Source: Isoptericola jiangsuensis (GTDB lineage: Bacteria; Actinomycetota; Actinomycetes; Actinomycetales; Cellulomonadaceae). From it: a stretch of DNA of 64,000 nucleotides. Shown in pieces: positions 51,615 through 60,824 of the stretch. The notes beneath the pieces are model-generated. The model worked only from the letters and a program-made list of their open reading frames with translations. It was not told the DNA's origin and made no database searches. Each line of letters begins with the position of its first letter. Position 1 is the stretch's first letter. The translations under genes were made by a program, and so were the position numbers. Where the stretch lies: assembly GCF_002563715.1 (NCBI RefSeq), contig NZ_PDJJ01000001.1, positions 3,658,001 to 3,722,000 on the forward strand, in the 5' to 3' direction.

Positions 51615-52039
51615 CGACCCTGCCCTCCACCGCCCAGCTCCCGACCGCCACCCGGCTGCCGGTCGGGACGGACTCGGACGTCGTGCGGGTCCGGCAGCTG
51701 GTGCGCACCGTGGCGCAGCAGGCGAGGCTGTCCCTCGTGGACCAGACCAAGCTCGTCACCGCGGCGAGCGAGCTCGCGCGCAACACCCTCATCCACGGTG
51801 GTGGGGGCGAGGCGGAGATCGAGCTCGTGTCCGACGGGCGCCGCGACGGGGTCCGCGCCGTGTTCAGCGACTCCGGCCCCGGCATCCCCGACCTCGACCT
51901 GGCCCTCACCGACGGCTGGACCAGCGGCAGCGGCCTCGGGCTCGGGCTGTCCGGCTCCCGTCGCCTCGTCGAGCACTTCGAGATCGACACCACCCCCGGT
52001 GTCGGCACGCGCGTGGTGATCACGGCCTGGTCCCGATGA
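51611..52039 (+). CDS. rsbT: RsbT-type serine kinase (GHKL)
   Basis: 142 residues, ATGA overlap. GHKL ATPase boxes: N box ASELARNTLIHGGGG, G1 box FSDSGPGIPDLDLAL, G2 box TSGSGLGLGLSGSRRLV. It phosphorylates RsbR and RsbS and, once freed, switches on a downstream phosphatase. In Bacillus that is RsbU; here the candidates are the two SpoIIE-type phosphatases in the same operon. Confidence 0.93.
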   Translation: MTTLPSTAQLPTATRLPVGTDSDVVRVRQLVRTVAQQARLSLVDQTKLVTAASELARNTLIHGGGGEAEIELVSDGRRDGVRAVFSDSGPGIPDLDLALTDGWTSGSGLGLGLSGSRRLVEHFEIDTTPGVGTRVVITAWSR

Positions 52040-53067
52040 CGGGCGTCGTCGACCCCGAGTCCCCCCTCAGCGTCCTCGACAACGGCGCCTGGTACACGAT
52101 CGACCACCCGTCGGCGGTGGGCGGCGTGCGCCGGGCCGCCGCGACGACGGCGCTCCACCTGGGGATGCCGGACTCCCGCGCCGCGGAGGTCGGCCTGGTC
52201 GTGTCCGAGCTGGCGACGAACCAGGTGCGGCACGCCGGCTCGGGGTCGGTGCTGCTGCGGGTGCGCCGCACCGGCATGGAGGCCGCGCTGGAGGTGCTCG
52301 CGATCGACGCGGGCCCGGGCATGCGGGACCTCGCCGGGGCGATGCTCGACGGCGTGTCGTCCCGCGGCACCCTCGGCATCGGGCTCGGCACCCTGGTGCG
52401 GCTCACCACCGCGTGGGACGCCTGGTCGGCGCCCGGCGCGGGCACGGTCGTCGCCGCGGTCTTCGCCACGTCCGGGGAGGCGCCCGCCGCGTCCGCCCCG
52501 ACCGGCATCACCCGGGCGATGACGGGCCAGACGGTGTGCGGCGACGCGTGGGCGTCGCGCGAGGACGACGGCACGACGACGCTCCTCGTCGCCGACGGCC
52601 TCGGGCACGGTCCCCTCGCCGCCGTGGCGTCGCGCGCCGCGGTGCGCGCCTTCCACGACGCCCCCCTCGCCCGCCCGCGCGAGCTCGTCGACCAGGTGCA
52701 CCGTGCGCTGCGCGGCACGCGCGGCGCCGCCGTGGCGATCGTCCAGCGCCGTGGCGACACGCTGCTCCACGCCGGCGTCGGGAACGTCGTCGGGAACCTG
52801 CACGGCGCGCGCTCGCGGTCCCTGCTCAGCAACCCCGGCATCGCCGGGTCGCACGTGTCGGCGCTCCAGGAGACGTCGTACCCGCTCGGGCCCGACGACG
52901 TCGTCACCCTGGCGAGCGACGGCCTGACCGACCGGATCGGCATGGCCCCCTACCCCGGCCTGGCCGGGCGCTCGCCCCTGGTGGTGGCAGGCGTGCTGCT
53001 GCGCGACTTCGGGGTCCGCCGCGACGACGCCTGCGTCGCCGTCCTGCCGCCGCGGGGCACCCCGTGA
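52036..53067 (+). CDS. GHKL ATPase fused to SpoIIE/RsbX-type phosphatase
   Basis: 343 residues, ATGA overlap. Residues 10-150 form a second RsbT/RsbW-like GHKL domain (VGLVVSELATNQVRHAG, IDAGPGMRDL, GTLGIGLGTLVRL). Residues 155-340 form a PP2C-type phosphatase (VCGDAWASREDDGTTTLLVADGLGHGPLAAVAS, GVGNVVGNL, LASDGLTDRIG). Phosphatases of the RsbX type reset RsbR/RsbS after stress; the added kinase-like domain is common in actinobacterial versions. Confidence 0.88.
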   Translation: MTGVVDPESPLSVLDNGAWYTIDHPSAVGGVRRAAATTALHLGMPDSRAAEVGLVVSELATNQVRHAGSGSVLLRVRRTGMEAALEVLAIDAGPGMRDLAGAMLDGVSSRGTLGIGLGTLVRLTTAWDAWSAPGAGTVVAAVFATSGEAPAASAPTGITRAMTGQTVCGDAWASREDDGTTTLLVADGLGHGPLAAVASRAAVRAFHDAPLARPRELVDQVHRALRGTRGAAVAIVQRRGDTLLHAGVGNVVGNLHGARSRSLLSNPGIAGSHVSALQETSYPLGPDDVVTLASDGLTDRIGMAPYPGLAGRSPLVVAGVLLRDFGVRRDDACVAVLPPRGTP

Positions 53068-54788
53068 CGACGGTCCTGCTCACGACACGGCTCCACGGGG
53101 ACGGCGACCTGATCGCGCTGCGACGGTCCGGCCGGGAGGCGGCCCGCGCTCTCGGCCTGGACACGCACGCGCAGGTCCGGCTCGCCACCGCGCTGTCGGA
53201 GGTGGGTCGGGCCGCCCTGCCCGACGGCCCGGTCGACGTGCAGGTCGTGGTGGCCGCCCAGGGGACCGCGGCGTGGCTCCGGTCCGAGCTCGTGGCGTCC
53301 GCCCCGCTGACGACGGACGGCCCGGCCGCGACCGGCGGCGTCCCCGCCGCGCGGCGCCTGGTCGACCTGCTCGACGTCGAGGACGGCGGCCGTGCGGTCA
53401 CGCTCGGCATGGAGCTGCCGGCGCGGTTCCACGCCGAGGACCTGGCCGACCTGGGGCGCTCCCTCGGGTTCGGGCACGACGAGAGCGCGATCGACGAGCT
53501 GCGGGCCCAGCACGCCGAGCTGCTGCGTGCGCACGACGAGCTGCGGGCGCAGCGCGAGGACCTGCGCCGCCGCAACGCCGCGCTGGCCCGGTCGCAGGCC
53601 GACGTGCAGGCGATGTACGCGCAGCTGTCGGCCGAGCTGGAGGAGACCAACTCGGGCGTCGTGGCCCTGTACGGCGAGCTGGACGAGCGCGGCCGGGAGC
53701 TCGCTGCCGCGAACGAGGCGAAGTCGCGGTTCCTGCGCAACGTCAGCCACGAGCTGCGCACGCCCGTGAACTCCATCCTCGGGCTGACGTCGCTGCTCGC
53801 CGAGTCACGCCTCGACCCGGTCCAGGCGGAGCAGGTCGGGTTCCTCAGCGACAGCGCCGGGACCCTGCTGACCCTCGTCGACGAGCTGCTGGAGCTCGCC
53901 CGGGCGGAGGCGGGCCACCTCGACGTGCAGCCCACCGTCATCGACCTCGCGGAGCTCTTCGAGGAGCTGCGCGGGACCACCGCCCCGCTGGTCCGCGACG
54001 GCGTGGCCCTCGTCGTCGACGACCCCACCGGGACCACGCTGGTGTCCGACCGGCGGCTCGTGGCACGGATCGTGCGGAACCTGCTGACCAACGCCGTGAA
54101 GTTCACCGAGCAGGGCTCGGTGCGGCTCACCGCGGCCGCCGCCGGCGACGACGTCGTGGTGACGGTCCGCGACTCCGGCGTGGGCATCCCGACGGAGCAC
54201 CTGGAGAGCGTGTTCGAGGAGTTCGTGCAGGTGCCGAACCACCTCCAGCCGGGGGTGCGGGGCACCGGCCTCGGCCTGCCGTACGCGCGCCGGACGGCGG
54301 AGGCGCTCGGCGGCACGCTCGTCGCGACGTCGGAGCCCGGCCGGGGCAGCACGTTCACGCTCACGCTCCCCACGGGACCCGCGGGCCCCTCGACGGCGTC
54401 GGGGTCGGTGCCCGTCCTCGCACCGGGCGTGACGCTCGGCAACGTGCTCGTCGTCGACGACGACCGGGCGTTCGGTGCCGTCGTCGCCGGCCTGCTGCGC
54501 GACGTCGCGACCCAGGTCAGCCTGGCCCACGACGCGGACCACGCGCTCGCCCTGCTGCGCGACGACCACGCGGACGCCGTCGTGCTGGACGTCCGCATGC
54601 CGGGGATCGACGGCGTGACCCTGCTGACCCGGCTACGGGCCGAGGTCCCGCGGCTGCCCGCGGTCCTGATGTCGAGCGGACCGGCCCCGGACCTGCCGCC
54701 CGAGCTCGCCGGCACGCCCTTCGTGCCGAAGTCCGGTCTGGACCGGGCAGCACTGCTGGCGGTGCTCACCGAGAGGTCCGCCCGATGA
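53064..54788 (+). CDS. Hybrid sensor histidine kinase with receiver domain
   Basis: 574 residues from GTG (GTGA overlap). Residues 1-130 resemble a GHKL/RsbW-like domain (RSGREAARALGLDTHAQVRLATALSEVGRAAL). A coiled coil (140-220) leads to HisKA (FLRNVSHELRTPVNSILG, His229) and HATPase (RNLLTNAVKFTEQG, VRDSGVGIP, GTGLGLPYARRTAEALGG). A C-terminal receiver domain (about 455-574) has VVDDDRAFG and the phospho-acceptor in DAVVLDVRMPGIDG. No membrane helix, so the sensor is soluble. It ties a phosphorelay to the stressosome. Confidence 0.92.
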   Translation: MTTVLLTTRLHGDGDLIALRRSGREAARALGLDTHAQVRLATALSEVGRAALPDGPVDVQVVVAAQGTAAWLRSELVASAPLTTDGPAATGGVPAARRLVDLLDVEDGGRAVTLGMELPARFHAEDLADLGRSLGFGHDESAIDELRAQHAELLRAHDELRAQREDLRRRNAALARSQADVQAMYAQLSAELEETNSGVVALYGELDERGRELAAANEAKSRFLRNVSHELRTPVNSILGLTSLLAESRLDPVQAEQVGFLSDSAGTLLTLVDELLELARAEAGHLDVQPTVIDLAELFEELRGTTAPLVRDGVALVVDDPTGTTLVSDRRLVARIVRNLLTNAVKFTEQGSVRLTAAAAGDDVVVTVRDSGVGIPTEHLESVFEEFVQVPNHLQPGVRGTGLGLPYARRTAEALGGTLVATSEPGRGSTFTLTLPTGPAGPSTASGSVPVLAPGVTLGNVLVVDDDRAFGAVVAGLLRDVATQVSLAHDADHALALLRDDHADAVVLDVRMPGIDGVTLLTRLRAEVPRLPAVLMSSGPAPDLPPELAGTPFVPKSGLDRAALLAVLTERSAR

Positions 54789-56413
54789 CGCCGACCGAGC
54801 CGACCCGACGCGTCGTCGTGGTCGACGACACCCCCGCCCACCGGTACGTCATGGCGACGTGGCTGCGCGGCGCCGGTTTCGACGTCGTCGAGGCGGGGAC
54901 CGGTGCCGCGGCCCTGGAGCTCGTGACGGCCGAGACCGACGCCGTCGTCCTCGACGTCAACCTGCCCGACCTGTCCGGGGGCGAGGTGTGCCGCCGGATC
55001 AAGGCCTCGGAGGTCACCGAGCAGGTCCCCGTGCTGCACGTGTCGGCCACCGCGATCGACGCGGCCGCCCGCACCGCGGGCCTCCAGGGCGGTGCGGACG
55101 CCTACCTGCCGGAACCGCTGGACCGCGACGAGTTCCTCGCGACGGTCGACACGCTGTGCCGCGGCCACGACCAGGTGCGCGGCATCGGCCGCTCGGCCCG
55201 CCGCCTGGAGCTGCTCGGCGAGTCCCTCGTGCGCGTGCACCGCGCGGGAACGTACGCCGAGGCCGTGGACCGGCTCGCGACCGGTGCGGCGACGGTGCTC
55301 GACCGCGCCGTCCTCGCGATGGTCGTGGTCGACCCGACGACGGTCCTGCGCACCCTGTGCCGCGCGCCGGGCGCCGTGCTGGTGCGCGGCACCGGCACGT
55401 CACCGGTGCTTCCCCCCGGACCCGCCGGACCCACCCTGTTCCCCGCGGACGCGGTCCCGGACCCGTGGCACCGGCTCGCCGTGCAGGCGCGGCTCGACCC
55501 CGCCGCCTGGTGGACGATGTGGCTGTACGACGACGAGGACGTGCTCGTCGGCGGTCTCGCCCTGCGCGTCGACGACGAGTCCGACCTCACCGACGACGAC
55601 CGCTCCGCCGTCGAACGGTTCGTCGGCGCGGCGTCGGTCGCGCTCGCGAACCTGCGCACGTACACCGAGGAGCACGGCATCGCGATGGCGCTCCAGCGCA
55701 CGATGCTGCCGTCCCGCCTCGGCGAGCACCCCGGGCTCGACGTCGCGGCCTGCTACGAGGCGTCCGACGCCCGCCTCGACGTCGGCGGCGACTTCTACGA
55801 CGTCTACGACCTGCCCGACGGCCGGGTGGCCGTCGTCATCGGCGACGTGCAGGGCCACTCGCTGCGCGCCGCCGCGGTCATGGCGGAGGTCCGCCTCACG
55901 CTGCGCGCCTACCTGCGCGAGGGGCACACCGCCGAGCGCGCCCTCGACCTGCTCAACGAGTCCCTCCGGGCCGACCACCCGGAGATGGCGACCATGTGCG
56001 TGTGCGTCGTGGACCCGGCCACCGGTTCCGCGGAGGTCACCGACGCCGGCCACCTCCCCGCGCTCCTCGTCCGGACCGACGGCACCGTGGAGACCGTCAA
56101 GCGGTCCTCCCGCCTGCTGGGCCTGCCCAGCCCCGACGGGCGGCCGCCCGCCCCCGTGACCCTGGGGCCGGGCGACCACCTGCTGCTCGTCACCGACGGG
56201 CTCGTCGAGCGCCGCGACAGCACGCTGCGCGAGGGCATCGCACGGCTCACCGACGCGGCGGCCGCCACCGCCGGGCGGGAGCCGGACGACGTCTGCCAGG
56301 ACCTGCTCGGCCACTTCGACGACGCCCGCGACGACGACGTCGCCATCGTCGTGGTGCGCCGCTCCCCGACCGCTCAGGCGCCCGACGGCACCTCCGCGGC
56401 GACGTCCTCGTAG
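54785..56413 (+). CDS. Response regulator with GAF-like region and SpoIIE-type phosphatase output
   Basis: 542 residues, ATGA overlap. Receiver domain 8-125 (VVVVDDTPAHRYVMATWL; phospho-acceptor in AVVLDVNLPDLSGG). A GAF-like middle (about 150-305) and a PP2C/SpoIIE domain (about 310-535) follow: GLDVAACYEASDARLDVGGDFYDVYDLPDGR, VIGDVQGHSLRAAAVMAEVR and LLLVTDGLVERRDS. It is the likely final effector: dephosphorylation of an anti-sigma antagonist when activated by the hybrid kinase. No such antagonist or sigma factor lies in the operon. Its last 40 bp overlap the convergent reductase gene. Confidence 0.92.
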   Translation: MTPTEPTRRVVVVDDTPAHRYVMATWLRGAGFDVVEAGTGAAALELVTAETDAVVLDVNLPDLSGGEVCRRIKASEVTEQVPVLHVSATAIDAAARTAGLQGGADAYLPEPLDRDEFLATVDTLCRGHDQVRGIGRSARRLELLGESLVRVHRAGTYAEAVDRLATGAATVLDRAVLAMVVVDPTTVLRTLCRAPGAVLVRGTGTSPVLPPGPAGPTLFPADAVPDPWHRLAVQARLDPAAWWTMWLYDDEDVLVGGLALRVDDESDLTDDDRSAVERFVGAASVALANLRTYTEEHGIAMALQRTMLPSRLGEHPGLDVAACYEASDARLDVGGDFYDVYDLPDGRVAVVIGDVQGHSLRAAAVMAEVRLTLRAYLREGHTAERALDLLNESLRADHPEMATMCVCVVDPATGSAEVTDAGHLPALLVRTDGTVETVKRSSRLLGLPSPDGRPPAPVTLGPGDHLLLVTDGLVERRDSTLREGIARLTDAAAATAGREPDDVCQDLLGHFDDARDDDVAIVVVRRSPTAQAPDGTSAATSS

Positions 56414-56988
56414 GGCCGCTCGTCCGGGGCCGTGGCCGTGCGGTAGATCAGCCGCACCGCACCCTTCGGCAGGGCGGTCGCGGACACGAGCTCGAACGCG
56501 CGCGACACGTCGTCGTCGGCGAACAGCCGCAGGCGCGACCCGCCGCCGGTGGCCGGGTGCAGGAACAGCCGCAGCTCGTCGAGCAGGCCGGCCGCCAGGA
56601 GCTGACGGACCACGCTGATCGATCCCGGGATCAGCACCTTGGACACCTCGCCCGCGTCCTTGAGCGCGCGGACCGTGGCCACGACGTCGTCCGTCGCCTC
56701 GACGTTGCGCCAGCCGAGGTCGCCGTCGTCGTGGGTGGCGACGATCTTGCGCAGGTCGCCCAGCGTCGCGGCGAACGGCGCGTCGTCGCCGCCCGCGGCC
56801 TCCCGGTCGGGCCACGCCCCGGCGAAGCTGTCGTAGGTGACCCGGCCGAGCAGGAGCACGTCGGTGCCGGCGTAGTCGTCGCCGACGGCGGCGCCCATCC
56901 GGTCGTCGAAGTACGGGAAGTGCCACACCTCGTCCGGCTCGACGACACCGTCGAGCGCGACGAACAGGGTGGAGACGACATCGGTCAT
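56374..56988 (-). CDS. Dihydrofolate-reductase-fold protein (RibD C-terminal type)
   Basis: 204 residues. The fold pattern is STLFVALDGVVEPDEVWHFPYFDD, then LLLGRVTYDSFAGAWPDRE, ATHDDGDLGWRNVEATDDV and VLIPGSISVVRQLLAAGLLDELRLFLHPATGGGS, as in the widespread DHFR/RibD_C reductases of actinobacteria. NADPH-dependent reduction of an unknown substrate is likely. It is not the folate enzyme by length or motif. Its 3' end overlaps the phosphatase gene by 40 bp on the opposite strand. Confidence 0.88.
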   Translation of the reverse strand: MTDVVSTLFVALDGVVEPDEVWHFPYFDDRMGAAVGDDYAGTDVLLLGRVTYDSFAGAWPDREAAGGDDAPFAATLGDLRKIVATHDDGDLGWRNVEATDDVVATVRALKDAGEVSKVLIPGSISVVRQLLAAGLLDELRLFLHPATGGGSRLRLFADDDVSRAFELVSATALPKGAVRLIYRTATAPDERPYEDVAAEVPSGA

Positions 56989-57117
56989 GGTGGTTCCTCC
57001 TCAGGTCCTCGTTGCTCCTGGTGACCCTGCCGCGCCGACGAACTCATCGCACCTCGGCCGGCGCGCGCCGACGCCCCGTCGCCGCGGGCGGTCCCGCACC
57101 CCCGCCCCGCCGGTCGA

Positions 57118-57123
57118 TAGGGT
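57118..57123 (+). promoter_or_regulatory. -10 element for leaderless PrsW-like protease mRNA
   Basis: TAGGGT, seven bases (CGACGGC), then GTG 57131. Confidence 0.5.
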
Positions 57124-57130
57124 CGACGGC

Positions 57131-58237
57131 GTGCCGCCCCTCGATCCCCGCGCCGTGCTCGCCGGCCGACCCACGGCGCGCCCGTCGGTCGGCGTCGTCG
57201 TGACGGTCGCGCTGTCGTCGGTGTGCCTCGCCGTCGCGCTCGTCCTCCTGCTGCACGACGGGGCGTCCGGTGTCGCGGCGTCCGTCGTCCTCGCGCTGGC
57301 GCCGCTGCCCCTGCTGCTGGCCGGGGTGCTCGCGCTCGACCGGCTGGAGCCGGAGCCGCCCGACGCGCTCGTCACCGCCTTCGCGTGGGGCGCCGGGGTG
57401 TCGGTCCTGCTCGCCCTCCTCGTCAACACCGCGGGGCTCGAGCTGTGGACGCCGCTGCTCGGGGTGGAGGGCGGCACCTACGCCACCGTCTCCCTCGTCG
57501 CGCCCGTCGTGGAGGAGCTCGTCAAGGGCGCCGTCCTCGTGGGGCTGCTGTGGTTCCGCCGCAGCGAGCTCAACGGCCCGACCGACGGCATCATCTACGG
57601 CTCCATGGTGGGGCTCGGCTTCGCCACCGTGGAGAACATCAGCTACTACGCGTTCGCCGAGCCCGGCACCCTGGTGTGGACGTTCGTCGTGCGCGGCGTC
57701 GTGTCCCCGCTCCTGCACCCCCTGTGCACGTCCCTCATCGGCGTGGGGGTCGCGTCCGCCGCGCTGCGCGCCACCGGTCGGGTCCGTCCCGTCGTGGCCG
57801 GGTTCGCGGGCGCCATCGGGCTGCACGGCCTGTGGAACGCGTCGACCGGGTTCGGTCTCGGCGGTCTCGCCGTCGCCTACGCCGCGGGCGCCGCGGTGCT
57901 CGTCGTCCTCGGCGTCGTGCTGCACCGCGACCGGCTGCGCATCGTCGGCCTCGTGCGCACCTACCTCCCGCTGTACGAGCCCACCGGCGTCGTCACCCCG
58001 CACGACGTCCAGATGCTGTCGACGCTGCGCGCCCGCCGGTTCGCCCGCGAGCGCGTGCGGCAGCGCCTCGGCCGCGGGCCCGCGCGCGCCCTCGCCGACT
58101 ACCAGCAGGCGGCGACCGAGCTCGCGATGCTGCACCGCCGTCACGCCCTCGGCCTGGTCGACCTGCCCGCGTTCACGGCCCGCCGCGACCCGCTGCTGAC
58201 GCTCATGGCGCACGCGCGGGCCGTCTTCGCCCGCTGA
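57131..58237 (+). CDS. PrsW-family intramembrane metalloprotease
   Basis: 368 residues with about eight or nine membrane helices (first PSVGVVVTVALSSVCLAVAL). The family motifs are present: VVEELVKG (E-E-x-x-K), GFATVENISYY (E-N) and the late His in IGLHGLWNAS. In Bacillus, PrsW cleaves the anti-sigma factor RsiW at the membrane; the membrane-bound sigma fusion elsewhere in this window makes a similar role conceivable, though nothing links them directly. The C-terminal 90 residues are cytoplasmic, basic and helical. Confidence 0.9.
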   Translation: MPPLDPRAVLAGRPTARPSVGVVVTVALSSVCLAVALVLLLHDGASGVAASVVLALAPLPLLLAGVLALDRLEPEPPDALVTAFAWGAGVSVLLALLVNTAGLELWTPLLGVEGGTYATVSLVAPVVEELVKGAVLVGLLWFRRSELNGPTDGIIYGSMVGLGFATVENISYYAFAEPGTLVWTFVVRGVVSPLLHPLCTSLIGVGVASAALRATGRVRPVVAGFAGAIGLHGLWNASTGFGLGGLAVAYAAGAAVLVVLGVVLHRDRLRIVGLVRTYLPLYEPTGVVTPHDVQMLSTLRARRFARERVRQRLGRGPARALADYQQAATELAMLHRRHALGLVDLPAFTARRDPLLTLMAHARAVFAR

Positions 58238-58256
58238 GGGCCGCCACCCGCTCCCC

Positions 58257-58317
58257 GTCGAGCGTCTCTGGAAGTCCGCCGTGCGGCGTCGATGACGGAC
58301 TTTCAGAGACGCTCGAC
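58257..58317. terminator. Long bidirectional terminator
   Basis: 22-bp arms (58257-58278 and 58296-58317; core GTCGAGCGTCTCTG / CAGAGACGCTCGAC) with one mismatch, between convergent genes. Confidence 0.85.
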
Positions 58318-58334
58318 GACGCGAGGCGGGCGGG

Positions 58335-59075
58335 TCAGACCCCGAGGAACTCCGCGACACGCTCCGACGACGGCGCGGACGTCAGCTCGTCCCGGGTTCC
58401 CACCTGGAGCAGCCGGCCGCCGTCCATGACGGCCACCCGGTCCGCGACCGTGAACGCCTCGTCGTGGTCGTGGGTGACGAACAGCGCGGTGGTGCCGGTG
58501 TCCTGCAGGGTGGCCCGCACGTCCAGCGCGAGCCGTTCGCGCAGCTGTCGGTCCAGCGCGGACAACGGCTCGTCGAGCAGCAGCAGCCGCGGCCGTGGCG
58601 CGAGCGACCGTGCCAGGGCGACGCGCTGCCGCTGCCCGCCCGACAGGGTCGTCACCGCGCGTCGCGCGTACCCCGCGAGCCCGACGGCGTCGAGCAGCTC
58701 GGAGACCCGCCCTTCCCGCTCGTCGCGGGCGAGGCCCTGGATCTCGAGCCCGTAGGCCACGTTCCGCCCGACGTCGCGGTGCGGGAACAGCTGCCCCTCC
58801 TGGAACAGCAGCCCGAACCCGCGGCGGTGCACCGGCACCCCGGCGAGGTCCTCGCCGTCGAACGCGACCGACCCCGCGGCGAGCGGCTCGAGCCCGGCCA
58901 CCGCCCGCAGCAGGGACGACTTGCCGCAGCCGCTCGGCCCCAGCAGCGCGACCACCTCGCCGGCGTCGACCGCCAGCGAGACGCCGTCCACCGCCGTCGT
59001 GCCGCCACCGCGCCGGGACCCGGCGTACCGCACGACGACATCGCGCACCGTCAGGCCGCCCGTCGTGCCCGCCAT
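58335..59075 (-). CDS. Thiamine ABC transporter ATPase (ThiQ-like)
   Basis: 246 residues. Walker A GPSGCGKSSLLRA, Q loop FQEGQLFPH, signature LSGGQRQRVALARSLAP, Walker B LLLLDEPLSALD and H loop FVTHDHDEAF. It drives import with the ThiP-like permease; its ATG shares one base with the permease stop (TGATG). The riboswitch before the operon makes thiamine or its precursor the probable substrate. Confidence 0.93.
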   Translation of the reverse strand: MAGTTGGLTVRDVVVRYAGSRRGGGTTAVDGVSLAVDAGEVVALLGPSGCGKSSLLRAVAGLEPLAAGSVAFDGEDLAGVPVHRRGFGLLFQEGQLFPHRDVGRNVAYGLEIQGLARDEREGRVSELLDAVGLAGYARRAVTTLSGGQRQRVALARSLAPRPRLLLLDEPLSALDRQLRERLALDVRATLQDTGTTALFVTHDHDEAFTVADRVAVMDGGRLLQVGTRDELTSAPSSERVAEFLGV

Positions 59076-60808
59076 CAGAACTCCCCTCCGCCGGCGTCCC
59101 CACGCAGACGCTCGGCCACCATCATGACGCCCGCGGTGAGCACGGCCAGCACCACGGACGCCGCGAGCGCCATCCCGTAGTTCTCCGCCCCCGGCAGGCC
59201 GATCAGCCGGTAGATGACGACGGGCAGCGTGGCGGTGTCCGGGCGGGCCAGGAACGACGTCGCCCCGAACTCGCCGAGGGACACCGCGAACGCGAACCCG
59301 ACGGCCAGGCCCAGCGAGCGGGCGGCGAGCGGCACGTCGACGGTGCCGAGCACCCGGCCGGGAGGCGCCCCCAGGGTCGCGGCTGCCTCGCGCAGGCGCG
59401 GGTCGATCGCGCGCAGCACGGGCAGGACGGTCCGGACGACCAGCGGGACCGCCACGACGGCCTGCGCGATCGGGACCAGCAGCCCGGAGGTGCGCAGGTC
59501 GACGTCCAGCCCCAGCGGGCGGTCGAGCGTCAGCAGGAACCCGAACCCGACCGTCACCGCGGACACCCCCAGCGGCAGCATGAAGAGCGCGTCGAGCCCG
59601 CCGACGGCGCGCCGCAGCCCGGGCGACCGCGGCCGCCGGGACACGACCAGCGCCACCAGCCCGCCCACCACCACGGCGATCGCCGCGGCCAGCAGGGCGG
59701 TGCGCAGCGAGTGGCCGAGCGCCTCCCACACCGTCACCGACAGCGCGTTGCGACCCCCCGTGGTGCCGAGGGCGACGTAGTTGTCCACACCCCAGGACCC
59801 GTCGGGCCCGCGGAACGACCGTGCGACCAGCCCGGCCAGGGGCAGCACGATCAGGCCCGCGACGACCACCACCGTGACGAGCGTCGGGACGACGTCCGCG
59901 GCGGTGGCCCGCCAGCGGTGCGCCGCCGAGCGGTCGCTCGTCAGGTGCAGGGCCGCCTCCCGGCGGGCCCGCAGCCGCGAGCTCACCAGCAGCGCAGCCG
60001 ACACGACGACCAGCTGCAGCACGCTGAGCACGGCCGCGGACCGCAGGTCGAGGAACTGGGTGGTGCGGATCCAGATCTCCGTCTCGATCGTCCCGTACCG
60101 CATCCCGCCCAGCACCAGCACGACGCCGAACGCCGTCGCGCAGAACAGGAACACCACGGCCGCGGCGGAGGCGACCGCGGGGCCCAGCGCCGGCAGCGTC
60201 ACCGTGCGGAACGCCCGCCACGGCGTCGCGCCCAGCGCCCGCGCGGCCTCCTCGGCCCGCGGGTCCAGCCGCTCCCAGAGCCCGCCGACCGTCCGCACCA
60301 CCACCGAGTAGTTGAAGAACACCAGCGCCGCCACGATCGCGACGAAGCTCTCCTCGAGCCCCAGGAACCCCAGCGGGCCCGTCGGGGCGAGCACCGCCCG
60401 GAAGGCGACGCCCACGACCACCGTGGGCAGCACGAACGGGACCGTCACCAGCCCCCGCACCAGCGCCCGCCCCGGGAACCGGCACCGGTACAGCACGTAC
60501 GCGCCCGGCAGTCCCAGCAGGACGCTCAGCACGGTGCCCGCCGCCGCCTGCGCCAGCGTCTGCCCGACGACCCGCCAGGTGCGCTCCTGGGACAGCACCT
60601 CCGCGAAGCCCGACAGGTCCGGCGTCCGCCCGCCCGCGCCGTCGTCGACCAGGAAGCCCTGCCCCACCAGCGTCACCACCGGCCACGCGAAGAACACCCC
60701 GAGGAACAGCAACGGCAGGCCCGCCGCCAGGGCCCAGCCCAGCCACGCGCCCGCCCCCGGGCGGGGCAACCGCCCCGCCCGGGGGCTCCGGCTCAGACGG
60801 ACCTCCAT
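59075..60808 (-). CDS. Thiamine ABC transporter permease (ThiP-like, double size)
   Basis: 577 residues from ATG 60808; an upstream in-frame ATG at 60868 would overlap the binding-protein gene. Twelve membrane helices form two fused permease halves, each with an EAA loop: EEAARALGATPWRAFRTVTLPALGP and REAAATLGAPPGRVLGTVDVPLA. This is the ThiP/SfuB arrangement. It accepts substrate from the lipoprotein encoded just upstream. Confidence 0.93.
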   Translation of the reverse strand: MEVRLSRSPRAGRLPRPGAGAWLGWALAAGLPLLFLGVFFAWPVVTLVGQGFLVDDGAGGRTPDLSGFAEVLSQERTWRVVGQTLAQAAAGTVLSVLLGLPGAYVLYRCRFPGRALVRGLVTVPFVLPTVVVGVAFRAVLAPTGPLGFLGLEESFVAIVAALVFFNYSVVVRTVGGLWERLDPRAEEAARALGATPWRAFRTVTLPALGPAVASAAAVVFLFCATAFGVVLVLGGMRYGTIETEIWIRTTQFLDLRSAAVLSVLQLVVVSAALLVSSRLRARREAALHLTSDRSAAHRWRATAADVVPTLVTVVVVAGLIVLPLAGLVARSFRGPDGSWGVDNYVALGTTGGRNALSVTVWEALGHSLRTALLAAAIAVVVGGLVALVVSRRPRSPGLRRAVGGLDALFMLPLGVSAVTVGFGFLLTLDRPLGLDVDLRTSGLLVPIAQAVVAVPLVVRTVLPVLRAIDPRLREAAATLGAPPGRVLGTVDVPLAARSLGLAVGFAFAVSLGEFGATSFLARPDTATLPVVIYRLIGLPGAENYGMALAASVVLAVLTAGVMMVAERLRGDAGGGEF

Positions 60809-60824
60809 CGGACGACCCTGCGAC

